A stretch of DNA of 64,000 bases, from NCBI RefSeq assembly GCF_003697815.1, contig NZ_RDQG01000036.1, forward strand, positions 1 through 64,000. Direction: 5' to 3'. Each line of letters opens with the position of its first letter. The stretch's first letter is position 1. Made by a program: the position numbers and the translations under genes. The notes under the pieces were generated by a model, which saw nothing but the letters and a program-made list of their open reading frames with translations, searched no databases and had not been told where the DNA came from. This DNA is from Halalkalicoccus subterraneus (GTDB lineage: Archaea > Halobacteriota > Halobacteria > Halobacteriales > Halalkalicoccaceae). This document shows positions 51,863 to 59,384 of the stretch, one piece after another.

Positions 51863-53254
51863 TTAACTGACGAACGCCGGCTCGGCGGTCGGCAGCGAGA
51901 TCAACCAGAGGCTGACCATCGTATAGCAGATCATCACGATCACGAAGGGATACTGGCTGCGGATCGCCTGTAGCCGGCTCGGAAAGACGGAAAACGAGGC
52001 GGCGTGGGCGGCCCAGATCGCGAGCAAGTGTCCGAGGAGAACGAACACGATATCGAGCACGCCGAACCACCCCGGTAATACGAGCGTCAGTGGCGGTAGC
52101 GGCGGCGAGAAGGGGCTCTGAAGGGTAAACAGGAGCGACGGGGACAGCGAGACGAAGAAGGTGAAGTAGTGTGCGAGGTGGTAGCCCGCGGCGATCCCGA
52201 TGAGTGGCGGCGCAAATCGGACCGCGAGCGATTCGGCGGTGACGTACGTTTCGGCGAGGCGTTTCGCATAGCGGGTCGCGAGCCAGTAGCTCCACAGGAA
52301 GAGGCCGTAGCCCGCGAGCAGGAGGATCCCGTAGGTCAGAAGCGGCGGGACCCCGAGTCCGACGAGGAACTCGACGGTCGCGATCCCCGGCGGGACGACG
52401 ACGAAGGCGCTGTAGGTGAGTTCCCAGACCAGCAGGATCACGAACGCGACCCCACTGGGGCTGTCCACGACGCCGGATTCGCGGAGCTTCGCGCCCGGAA
52501 GGACGAGTTCGATTCCCGCAGCGGTGCGCTGGATCGGCGCGACCGCCCCGTAGTACCGAAAGAGCACCGCAAGGGGGTCGCCGTGGCGAAACCAGCTCGA
52601 CGGGGAAAAGACGACCGCGCCCGCGAGCGTGTAGGCGCTGTAACAGAGCACCGCGACCGCCAGCGTTTCGGGGACGGTGTTGATCGGGAAGGCGATCTCG
52701 ACCCACAGGATCCCGAGGAGGCCGCCGACGGCGGGCCAGACTCCCCAGCGCTCGGGGAAATCGACGAAGCCGTTCGGGAGCGCCCGCGAAAGGGCTCGCC
52801 ACGGGTTCAGTGCGGGCCACGGGTTCACGAGGAGGTACGCGACCATCACCAGCCCCGAGCGCGCGCCGACGAACACGAGGAGAACCGCGAGGTTGGCGTT
52901 GGCGATGCTCGGGCCGGTTAGCCCGATGTAGACGACGAGCGCGAGGCCGACGACGGCGAGCGCGCCGACGAGGGTGCGAAGCGGGCGAAGCGTCCCCTCG
53001 TCGACGGTGGCCGCCCGTCGCCAGGTGTGCAGCGAGTCGATCAGTCGCCGGTCGGTGACGAACATCGCGAGCAGCCCCGACGCGCCGACGGCGGCCCCGC
53101 CGGTGAACAGATAGAGCCACGTCGGCACCTGGAGGTCCCTGCCTTCGTCCTGGAGCCCGGTCGCGACGTTGCTCGCGGTGACGCTATCGGTCGCGAGCAC
53201 GAGCAGCCACAGCGCGAGCACCACGATCGCTAGCCTGCGCGTCCGTCCACCCAT
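51863..53254 (-). CDS. Polytopic membrane protein, putative transport partner
   Basis: A 463-residue protein with about eleven membrane helices (roughly 8-22, 46-68, 92-112, 120-142, 170-190, 195-215, 265-285, 300-322, 340-365, 395-418, 435-455). I recognise no known transporter motif. His residues sit within helix 9 (YHLAHYF) and helix 10 (GHLL ... AHAAS). It is the upstream neighbour of the P19-like lipoprotein, 37 bases away in the same direction, which suggests a metal import or heme-related module. The function is inferred from context only. Confidence 0.75.
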   Translation of the reverse strand: MGGRTRRLAIVVLALWLLVLATDSVTASNVATGLQDEGRDLQVPTWLYLFTGGAAVGASGLLAMFVTDRRLIDSLHTWRRAATVDEGTLRPLRTLVGALAVVGLALVVYIGLTGPSIANANLAVLLVFVGARSGLVMVAYLLVNPWPALNPWRALSRALPNGFVDFPERWGVWPAVGGLLGILWVEIAFPINTVPETLAVAVLCYSAYTLAGAVVFSPSSWFRHGDPLAVLFRYYGAVAPIQRTAAGIELVLPGAKLRESGVVDSPSGVAFVILLVWELTYSAFVVVPPGIATVEFLVGLGVPPLLTYGILLLAGYGLFLWSYWLATRYAKRLAETYVTAESLAVRFAPPLIGIAAGYHLAHYFTFFVSLSPSLLFTLQSPFSPPLPPLTLVLPGWFGVLDIVFVLLGHLLAIWAAHAASFSVFPSRLQAIRSQYPFVIVMICYTMVSLWLISLPTAEPAFVS

Positions 53255-53344
53255 TGTCGGTTCTCGGCTCCGGAGGGTTCTCTACCTGTCGCTCACCGCC
53301 TCATCAATAGATAGAAAACCCCTCCTCTCCTATCGCCCGCCAGT

Positions 53345-53518
53345 ATGAACGTCCCGACCGATATCAACTCCTACGTCCGCGTCCTGAAGTTCGCCACGAC
53401 GCCGGAGTGGGAGGAGTTCTCCCGCGTCGCGCTGATCGCCGCTGCCGGCATCGTGCTCGTCGGCATGCTTGGTTTTCTGATGTTCGTCCTCATGAGCTAC
53501 CTTCCGGGGGGACTCTGA
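53345..53518 (+). CDS. secE: Preprotein translocase subunit SecE
   Basis: A 57-residue single-helix subunit of the SecYE translocon (Sec61 gamma type). An amphipathic surface helix (TDINSYVRVLKFATTPEWEE, 5-24) precedes the membrane helix (27-51). The stop is one base before the spt5 ATG, the usual archaeal pairing of secE with spt5. An AT-rich GATAGAAAA box is about 29 bases upstream. Confidence 0.93.
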   Translation: MNVPTDINSYVRVLKFATTPEWEEFSRVALIAAAGIVLVGMLGFLMFVLMSYLPGGL

Positions 53519-53519
53519 G

Positions 53520-53957
53520 ATGCCGATCTACGCCGTCAAAACCACGGCCAGCCAGGAACGCACCGTCGCCGACATGATCATGAACCGCGAGGAGCCCGAG
53601 ATCCACGCGGCGCTGGCGCCCGACTCGCTGACCAGCTACGTCATGGTCGAGTCCGACGACCACGCGATCATCGAGCGCGTCCTCGATGAGATCCCCCACG
53701 CGCGCTCGATCGTCCCCGGCCAGAGTTCGATCACCGAGGTCGAACACTTCCTCTCGCCGAAACCGGACGTCGAAGGGATCGCGGAGGGGGACATCGTCGA
53801 GCTGATCGCCGGGCCGTTCAAGGGTGAGAAGGCACAGGTCCAGCGCATCGACGAGGGCAAGGACCAGGTCACCGTCGAGCTCTACGAGGCGACCGTTCCG
53901 ATTCCCGTCACCGTGCGCGGCGACCAAATCCGCGTGCTGGATAGCGAGGAGCGGTGA
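53520..53957 (+). CDS. spt5: Transcription elongation factor Spt5 (NusG)
   Basis: The archaeal Spt5 binds the RNA polymerase clamp with Spt4 and aids processivity. Its 145 residues hold an NGN domain (1-85; VKTTASQERTVADMI at 6-20) and a KOW domain (about 90-140; GDIVELIAGPFKGEKAQV). Length is normal. Spt4 is not in the window. Confidence 0.95.
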   Translation: MPIYAVKTTASQERTVADMIMNREEPEIHAALAPDSLTSYVMVESDDHAIIERVLDEIPHARSIVPGQSSITEVEHFLSPKPDVEGIAEGDIVELIAGPFKGEKAQVQRIDEGKDQVTVELYEATVPIPVTVRGDQIRVLDSEER

Positions 53958-54183
53958 GCGAAGCGAATCGCTCCTCGAGAAGTCGAGCGGCGTAGCCGCG
54001 AGACAGCGAAGAACGCTAGCGCGTCCTTCTGGCTCCCGTTCGCTCGCTGCGCTCGTTCACGGGAACAGCGAGAAACGCTGACAGCACTCCTCGGACCATA
54101 CGAACGGCGAAGCCATGAGATCGCACACGGGGCCGTCCGCACGAACCACAACTCGCAAACCCGCCCTCCGCGAACCGTCCGTC
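53958..54183. other. Palindrome-rich intergenic region
   Basis: This 226-base gap has short hairpins, such as CGGCGTAGCCG and an imperfect CCCGT...ACGGG stem near 54041-54063, and GAGCG/CGCTC alternations. No ORF with coding character, tRNA or promoter stronger than a weak GCAAAC near 54151 is seen. It may hold a terminator of secE-spt5. Confidence 0.4.
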
Positions 54184-54936
54184 ATGCCGACTCGTGTCGA
54201 CCCGCACGTGAAGATCCTCGACGAAGGGGTCGCCCGCCGGGCGAAGGCCCGCGGTATCGACGTCCTCGTCTACGCCCCGCATTTCACCCGTCTACCGACG
54301 ATCCGCGAGCGCGCCGCACGGTTCAGCGACGACGACCTGCTCGTGGTTCCGGCCCGCGAACTCTTTACTGGGAGTTTTCGGAACCGAAAACACGTCCTCG
54401 CGCTGGATCTCGATAGTCCGATCCCTGATTTCCTCACCTTCGAGGCCACCCTCTCGGAACTCGACCACCAGAACGCCGTCACGCTTGCACCCCACCCCGA
54501 GTTCGCGACGGTCAGTGTGGACGTCATCGACCTGCGCCGCCATCCCGATCGCTTCTGTGGCGTCGAGGTCTACAACCCGAAACACCTCGCGAAGCACAAC
54601 CGCCGCGCACGCGAGATCGCCCGCGAGACGGGACTTGCACCCTTCGGCTCCTCGTATGCGCATCTCACCCCGACGCTCGGCGAGGTCTGGACGGAGTTCG
54701 AGACCGATATCGACTCGGCGGGTGATCTCCACGAAGCGCTTCGGACGGGCGCGCCCCGACGGGTGATCCACCGGTCAGGTCGGAGCCACGAACTGCGCTG
54801 TCGGACGGAGTTCGCCCATCTCGCGTGGGAGAACTCCTGGAAGAAGGTCGACCGGCTGGTCCTCTCGGGAATGGAGCCGACACATCCGTACCACCCCGCC
54901 TACGAAGGGCGGTTCGATGCGGCGTCAGTCTACTGA
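54184..54936 (+). CDS. PHP-domain protein, divergent metal site
   Basis: A 250-residue PHP (polymerase/histidinol phosphatase) superfamily protein. The usual first motif HxH is replaced by DPH (6-8). VLVYAPHFTR, the RELF glutamate, LAPHPEF and a GSSYAHL segment follow. Metal ligands are thus only partly conserved, but this pattern looks typical for the haloarchaeal branch. A phosphoesterase role is possible. Substrate unknown. Confidence 0.82.
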   Translation: MPTRVDPHVKILDEGVARRAKARGIDVLVYAPHFTRLPTIRERAARFSDDDLLVVPARELFTGSFRNRKHVLALDLDSPIPDFLTFEATLSELDHQNAVTLAPHPEFATVSVDVIDLRRHPDRFCGVEVYNPKHLAKHNRRAREIARETGLAPFGSSYAHLTPTLGEVWTEFETDIDSAGDLHEALRTGAPRRVIHRSGRSHELRCRTEFAHLAWENSWKKVDRLVLSGMEPTHPYHPAYEGRFDAASVY

Positions 54937-54942
54937 CTCGTA

Positions 54943-55428
54943 CTACGCGCCGAGCACCGCGAGGACTTCTCGGGCGGTTTCGGCCGGCAGCCAGCGGATC
55001 ACGGCTGCGGCGACCGCGAGTTCGAGGGCCGTCACGACGAGGGTCACCGCCGAGGACCACCGGCTTCGGACGGGAACCCCGAAGGGAAACCCGAACTCTC
55101 GACTCCAGAGGGGGTAGAACAGGGCGATCCCGCGTTTGCTCCCGAAGACGTCGAGCAGGTAGTGACTGAGCACCCCGACCCAGACCCACCGGAGGTTCCC
55201 GAAGTAGATCGGGTAGGCGAGAAATATCGCCAGTACGGGCAGGTTGTGGAACGTCTTCCGGTGTTTTCCGAAGGCGGTGTCCACGTCGGGAAAGAGCGCA
55301 CCGAGAACGATGGGAACGAACAGCTGGGCGACGACCAGGAGCGTCCCGACCTCCACGGTGGGCCGAACCACCACGCCGAGCCCGACCGAGAGAAGCGCCG
55401 CGTTCAGCACGTGCCCGCGTTTATTCAT
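54943..55428 (-). CDS. YdjM-like membrane metal-dependent hydrolase
   Basis: A 161-residue integral membrane protein of the YdjM/DUF457 group. It has four to five helices and the motifs GHVLNAALLS, LFPDVDTAFGKHRKTFHNL (45-63), with its conserved Asp and His residues, and VLSHYLLDVFGSKRG. These form a membrane metal site, as in the phospholipase-like family. No substrate is known. A TTATTTT box 27 bases upstream makes it leaderless. Confidence 0.86.
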   Translation of the reverse strand: MNKRGHVLNAALLSVGLGVVVRPTVEVGTLLVVAQLFVPIVLGALFPDVDTAFGKHRKTFHNLPVLAIFLAYPIYFGNLRWVWVGVLSHYLLDVFGSKRGIALFYPLWSREFGFPFGVPVRSRWSSAVTLVVTALELAVAAAVIRWLPAETAREVLAVLGA

Positions 55429-55451
55429 CTATCTGATGTGAGACTAGGGGG

Positions 55452-55458
55452 AAAATAA
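55452..55458 (-). promoter_or_regulatory. TATA box of the YdjM-like gene
   Basis: TTATTTT on the minus strand is centred 27 bases from the ATG at 55428, between that gene and the end of cinA. Confidence 0.5.
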
Positions 55459-55466
55459 CGGTTCCG

Positions 55467-55961
55467 TCAGACGATCGCGTCGTGAAGATCGGCGAGGGCT
55501 TGCCGCGCGATCTTCCCCTTGATCTCCGTCCGCGAGCCGTCGAACTCGTAGCGCGAAACGGTCGCGTACGAGTCGCCCGACCCCCAGGGGGCGGCGTAGG
55601 CGACGCCGATGAACACCGTGCCGACGGGGGCCTCCTCGCTTCCTCCCGCGGGTCCGGCGATTCCAGTCGTAGAAACGCCCCACGTGACGTCGGCGACGTC
55701 GCGTGCGCCGCGGGCCATCCCGCGGGCGACGGGGTCGCTGACCGCGCCGTGTTCGTCGAGCGCCTCCCGGGCGACGCCCACCATCTCCCGTTTGGCGTCG
55801 TAGGCGTAGGTGACGAATCCCCGGTCGAGGTAGTCGCTCGACCCCGGGACGTCGGTCAGCAGCGACCCGATCAGCCCGCCGGTACACGACTCGGCGGTCG
55901 CCACGGTCGCCCCGCGCTCGCGAAGCGCCTCGCCGACGCGCTCCTCTATCGGGTCGCTCAT
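55467..55961 (-). CDS. CinA-family nicotinamide-nucleotide amidohydrolase
   Basis: A 164-residue CinA C-terminal-type (PncC) domain that deamidates NMN in pyridine-nucleotide recycling. AESCTGGLIGSLLTDVPGSS (23-42) and GVSTTGIAGPAGGS are diagnostic. The stand-alone length is normal for archaea. Its ATG overlaps the NTF2-like gene's stop (ATGA), so the two are cotranscribed. Confidence 0.9.
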   Translation of the reverse strand: MSDPIEERVGEALRERGATVATAESCTGGLIGSLLTDVPGSSDYLDRGFVTYAYDAKREMVGVAREALDEHGAVSDPVARGMARGARDVADVTWGVSTTGIAGPAGGSEEAPVGTVFIGVAYAAPWGSGDSYATVSRYEFDGSRTEIKGKIARQALADLHDAIV

Positions 55962-56311
55962 ACCCGGCCGGTGTCCGTGTAGGTCCAGCGCTCCGTGATC
56001 AGTCCCTCGTCGTCGAACCGGTGGATGTCGGCGAAGCCGAATTCCACCTGCTGACCCTCCAGAACGCCCGAAAACCGACCCCGGACTGCGACCGTGTCGT
56101 CGTCAATCGTGAGGTCAGCAATGGAATGGGTGCCCTGCTCGATCGCACGCACCTCCCGGTAGAACTCCTCGAACTCCGCCATCCCGTCGATGGACTCCTG
56201 ACCGGGGCGGTGGTAGACGACGTCAGCCGAAAAGAGGGCGAACAGGTCCTCGTAGGCCTCGCTATCGACGTGTTCGTAGTACTTCCGAATCGCCTCCTCG
56301 CTCGCGCTCAT
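55958..56311 (-). CDS. NTF2-like (SnoaL-type) small protein
   Basis: A 117-residue cone-shaped alpha/beta protein of the NTF2-like superfamily (EEAIRKYYEHVDSEAYEDLF, 4-23; VVYHRPGQESIDGMAEFEEF). Members are ligand-binding or isomerase-like and often have no known role. It is the first gene of the pair with cinA. A CATATA box 27 bases before the ATG marks the promoter. Confidence 0.83.
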   Translation of the reverse strand: MSASEEAIRKYYEHVDSEAYEDLFALFSADVVYHRPGQESIDGMAEFEEFYREVRAIEQGTHSIADLTIDDDTVAVRGRFSGVLEGQQVEFGFADIHRFDDEGLITERWTYTDTGRV

Positions 56312-56334
56312 GGTCGCGCTTGGGGTTCGCCCGT

Positions 56335-56341
56335 CATATAT
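56335..56341 (-). promoter_or_regulatory. TATA box of the NTF2-cinA pair
   Basis: ATATATG on the minus strand is centred 27 bases before the ATG at 56311. The operon therefore starts leaderless. Confidence 0.55.
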
Positions 56342-56419
56342 GATCGGTTGCCGACCCCCGTGTGGGGCGGTCGGGCCGAGCCGGGAGGGATTTATCCCGT
56401 CGAGACCGCTAGACCGGTC

Positions 56420-57088
56420 ATGGTGTCCCCGTTCGATGTCCTCTCGATCGATCCCGATGCGGACGACGCGGAGATCGATCGCGCCTATCGCCGGCGGGTG
56501 ATGGAAACCCATCCCGACCACGGCGGGTCGGCTCGGGAGTTCCAGTCGGTCAGAGAGGCCTACGAACAACTCGTCTCGGGCGAGTACGACGGGCGCCCGG
56601 TCGTCGAGTCCGGTCCGAAGGCGGGCGCGGACAGTGACGGCGACGAGGACGACGGGGACGACGAGCAGTCCCGCGTCGAATACCTGAACTACGAGGTGCT
56701 CGACGATCACGGCTGGAGTCTCGACGACGAGGACCTCTTCGAGAAGGCCGCCGACGCGGGGCTCGACGCGACCGACTACGGCCGATTTCTCGTCCAGCCG
56801 AACGAGTCGCTTCTGGAGGCCGCAGAGAACCGCGGGTTCGCGTGGCCGTACGCCTGCCGGGGCGGGGCGTGTGCGAACTGCGCGGTCGCGGTCGTCGAGG
56901 GCGAACTGGAGATGCCGGTCAACCACATCCTCCCGCCCGAGATGCTCGACCGGGGAATTCGGCTGTCCTGTAACGGTACCCCAGGCACCGACGAGATGCA
57001 GGTCGTCTACAACATCAAGAACCTCCCGTATCTCGACGAACTTCGGCTCCCACCCCGACCGTTCGAGCAGGCGTACGTCGACGACTGA
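56420..57088 (+). CDS. J-domain / [2Fe-2S] ferredoxin fusion
   Basis: A 222-residue fusion. Residues 3-52 are a DnaJ-type J domain with the Hsp70-contacting HPD at 31-33. A short acidic linker follows (60-83). From about 85 it is a Halobacterium-type plant-like ferredoxin, including the halophile acidic insert (VEYLNYEVLDDHGWS) and cluster cysteines Cys146, Cys151, Cys154 and Cys184. The acidic insert and cysteines imply electron transfer with cytosolic partners. The J domain implies DnaK contact, perhaps for cluster delivery or folding. It is divergent from the NTF2-like gene. Confidence 0.9.
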   Translation: MVSPFDVLSIDPDADDAEIDRAYRRRVMETHPDHGGSAREFQSVREAYEQLVSGEYDGRPVVESGPKAGADSDGDEDDGDDEQSRVEYLNYEVLDDHGWSLDDEDLFEKAADAGLDATDYGRFLVQPNESLLEAAENRGFAWPYACRGGACANCAVAVVEGELEMPVNHILPPEMLDRGIRLSCNGTPGTDEMQVVYNIKNLPYLDELRLPPRPFEQAYVDD

Positions 57089-57137
57089 GCGGTCCGAACT
57101 CCGAAAGACGCAGGGCAATTCGAGGCGACGGGCCCGT

Positions 57138-58238
57138 ATGGACTACGAGAAGCCGCTTTTCTTCCAGGTGATGCAGTACGCCGAGCGGGCCGAGCGAGAC
57201 GTGATCGACATGGTCAGCGGCAACCCCGACTGGGAGCCACCGGAGGCGCTCCGGGAGGGACTGCGCGAGTACGCCGACCGCCCCGTCTCCGAGTACCAGT
57301 ACCCCCCGAGCGACGGCCTACGCGAACTCCGCGAGGAGATCGCCGCCCGCCGGAACATACCAGTTGAGTCGGTGATCGTCACCAATGGCGGGGGCGAGGC
57401 GAACTACCTCGCGATGGCCGAGGCGCTGGACCGTGATGCCGGCGAGGAGGTGATCCTCACCGATCCCGTCTATCCGTACTACCCCGGCAAGACCCAGATG
57501 TTGGGTGGCGAGCCGGTGTACGTCCCCGTCGAGAAGGACGGCCGGCTCGATCCTGTCGCGGTTCGCGAGCACGCGAGAGCCGATACCGCCGCGATCGTCG
57601 TCAACTCGCCGAACAACCCGACGGGAGCCGTCTACGGTGAGGACACGATCGAGGAACTCGTCGCCATCGCGGAGGAGAACGACGCGATCCTCGTCAGCGA
57701 CGAGGTCTACGACCACTTCGACCAGTCGGGGCGGTTTGCGAGCGCGCTGTCGGTCGACTCCGATCACCGCGCGATCACGGCCAGCTTCTCGAAGTCGATG
57801 GCGATCACCGGTTTCCGGGTGGGGTATACCGTGTTGCCGCCCGCGCTCGCCGAACCCGCCAGAACCCGTCACATGCTCGTCAACGTCGCCGGCTCCCGGC
57901 CCGCCCAGTACGCGGTCTTGAAGGCCCTTCGCGAGACGGAGCCCGACTACTACGAGGGCACTCGGGAGATGCTCGCCACGCGCATCGACGCCTTCACGGA
58001 CGCGCTGGATGCGGCGGGCGCACAGTACACCCGGCCTGATGGCGCGTTTTACGTGCTGGCGCGCTTCGAGGGTTTTCCCGGAACGATGGCGAACGTCGAG
58101 CGCCTGATCGACGAGGCCGGCGTTGCCGGGATGCCCGGCGAAGCCTTCGGCGAGTCGCGCTCGGAGTGGCTTCGCTTCGCGCTCGTGACGCCGCGTGCGG
58201 AGGAGGCCGCCGACCGACTGGCCGAGTTTTTCGGCTGA
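57138..58238 (+). CDS. PLP-dependent aminotransferase, class I/II
   Basis: A 366-residue AspC-like enzyme of fold type I. Cofactor contacts are NSPNNPTG (156-163), SDEVYDHF and Schiff-base Lys219 in SFSKSMAITGFRVGY. The amino donor is unresolved. Aspartate or another 2-oxo acid is likely. It follows the J-domain ferredoxin with a 49-base gap and may be cotranscribed. Confidence 0.9.
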   Translation: MDYEKPLFFQVMQYAERAERDVIDMVSGNPDWEPPEALREGLREYADRPVSEYQYPPSDGLRELREEIAARRNIPVESVIVTNGGGEANYLAMAEALDRDAGEEVILTDPVYPYYPGKTQMLGGEPVYVPVEKDGRLDPVAVREHARADTAAIVVNSPNNPTGAVYGEDTIEELVAIAEENDAILVSDEVYDHFDQSGRFASALSVDSDHRAITASFSKSMAITGFRVGYTVLPPALAEPARTRHMLVNVAGSRPAQYAVLKALRETEPDYYEGTREMLATRIDAFTDALDAAGAQYTRPDGAFYVLARFEGFPGTMANVERLIDEAGVAGMPGEAFGESRSEWLRFALVTPRAEEAADRLAEFFG

Positions 58239-58277
58239 GACCGACGGGTACACGGCGATCGGCGAAAATCGTGAAGT

Positions 58278-59354
58278 ATGGCCGAACTTGACGTCGAACC
58301 CGTCGAGCGGATCGAGGACGTGGACGTCCCGGTTCCGTCGGGCGTCGACGCGCCCGAGTACGTCCTGTACGGGGGGAAAGGCGGGGTCGGGAAGACGACG
58401 ATGGCCGCCGCGACCGCGCTCGCGAGCGCACGGGACGGCACCCGAACGCTCGTCGTTTCGACGGACCCCGCCCACTCGCTTTCCGATACGCTCGAAACCT
58501 CGATTCCGAGCGAACCGACGCGGATTCGAGACGACATCCCGCTTTTCGCCGCCGAGATCGACCCCGACGAGACGATTGACGAGGGGATGCTCGGCGGCGA
58601 GAACCCGTTGGGAGGGCTCGAAGGGATGTTCGGCGGTGCGGGTGGGGCGGATGGCTCGGGGGACGTGGACGACGGTGCGGGTGGACTGGGCGACCTGCTG
58701 TCGGGCGGGTCGATGCCCGGTGCGGACGAGGCCGCAGCGATGCGCCAACTGCTGCAGTACCTCGACGACGACCGGTTCGACCGAGTGGTGATCGATACCG
58801 CACCGACGGGCCACACCCTCCGGCTGCTCGAACTCCCCGAACTGATGGACTCGATGGTCGGGCGACTGATGCAGTTCCGCCAGCGGATACAGGGTATGGC
58901 AGAGGGGATGAAGGGGATGTTCGGTGGCGAGGACCCCGTCGAAGGGGGGACCGACCTCGACGAACTGCGCGAGCGGATCGAGCACCTGCGAGCGACGCTC
59001 CGCGACCCCACGAAGACCGATTTCCGGGTCGTGATGGTCCCCGAGGAGATGAGCGTCGTCGAGTCCAAACGGCTGCTCAGTCGGTTGGCGGAGTTCGAGA
59101 TCCCCGTTTCCACCGTCGTGGTCAACCGCGTGATGGAGGATTTTGCAGACGTTGCCGGCGGCGACCCCGAGGACTTCGTCTCGCCCGACGTCGAGAACTG
59201 CGAGTTCTGTAAGCGCCGCTGGCAGGTCCAGCAGGGCGCGCTGACCCGCTCGCAGGAGGTCTTTCGCGGTCACGACGTCAAACGGGTGCCGCTCTTTGCC
59301 GACGAAGTCCGGGGCGAACGGATGCTCGAACTCGTCGCGGCCTGTCTCGACTGA
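58278..59354 (+). CDS. get3: Get3/ArsA-family ATPase
   Basis: A 358-residue deviant-Walker-A ATPase (GGKGGVGKTT, 32-41) of the Get3/TRC40 (tail-anchored protein) and ArsA family. It has a CxxC zinc motif (Cys308/Cys311 in ENCEFC), diagnostic of Get3 dimers and absent from ArsA. A Gly/Met-rich insert (about 105-150) and a Met-rich helix (MDSMVGRLMQF ... MAEGMKGMFGG) could bind membrane helices. The Get1/2 receptors are not known in archaea. A targeting role is inferred. Confidence 0.88.
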   Translation: MAELDVEPVERIEDVDVPVPSGVDAPEYVLYGGKGGVGKTTMAAATALASARDGTRTLVVSTDPAHSLSDTLETSIPSEPTRIRDDIPLFAAEIDPDETIDEGMLGGENPLGGLEGMFGGAGGADGSGDVDDGAGGLGDLLSGGSMPGADEAAAMRQLLQYLDDDRFDRVVIDTAPTGHTLRLLELPELMDSMVGRLMQFRQRIQGMAEGMKGMFGGEDPVEGGTDLDELRERIEHLRATLRDPTKTDFRVVMVPEEMSVVESKRLLSRLAEFEIPVSTVVVNRVMEDFADVAGGDPEDFVSPDVENCEFCKRRWQVQQGALTRSQEVFRGHDVKRVPLFADEVRGERMLELVAACLD

Positions 59355-59355
59355 C

Positions 59356-59361
59356 TTTATC
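59356..59361 (+). promoter_or_regulatory. TATA-like box of the M24 peptidase gene
   Basis: TTTATC is centred 26-27 bases before the ATG at 59385, immediately after the get3 stop. Confidence 0.5.
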
Positions 59362-59384
59362 CCGGTCCCGTTCGATCTCCCGGT

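Noticed and set aside
53958-54183. CRISPR-like or interspersed repeats in the secE-spt5 downstream gap
   Set aside because: The short hairpins share GAGCG/CGCTC words but no unit repeats at regular spacing. They look like composition and possible terminator structure.
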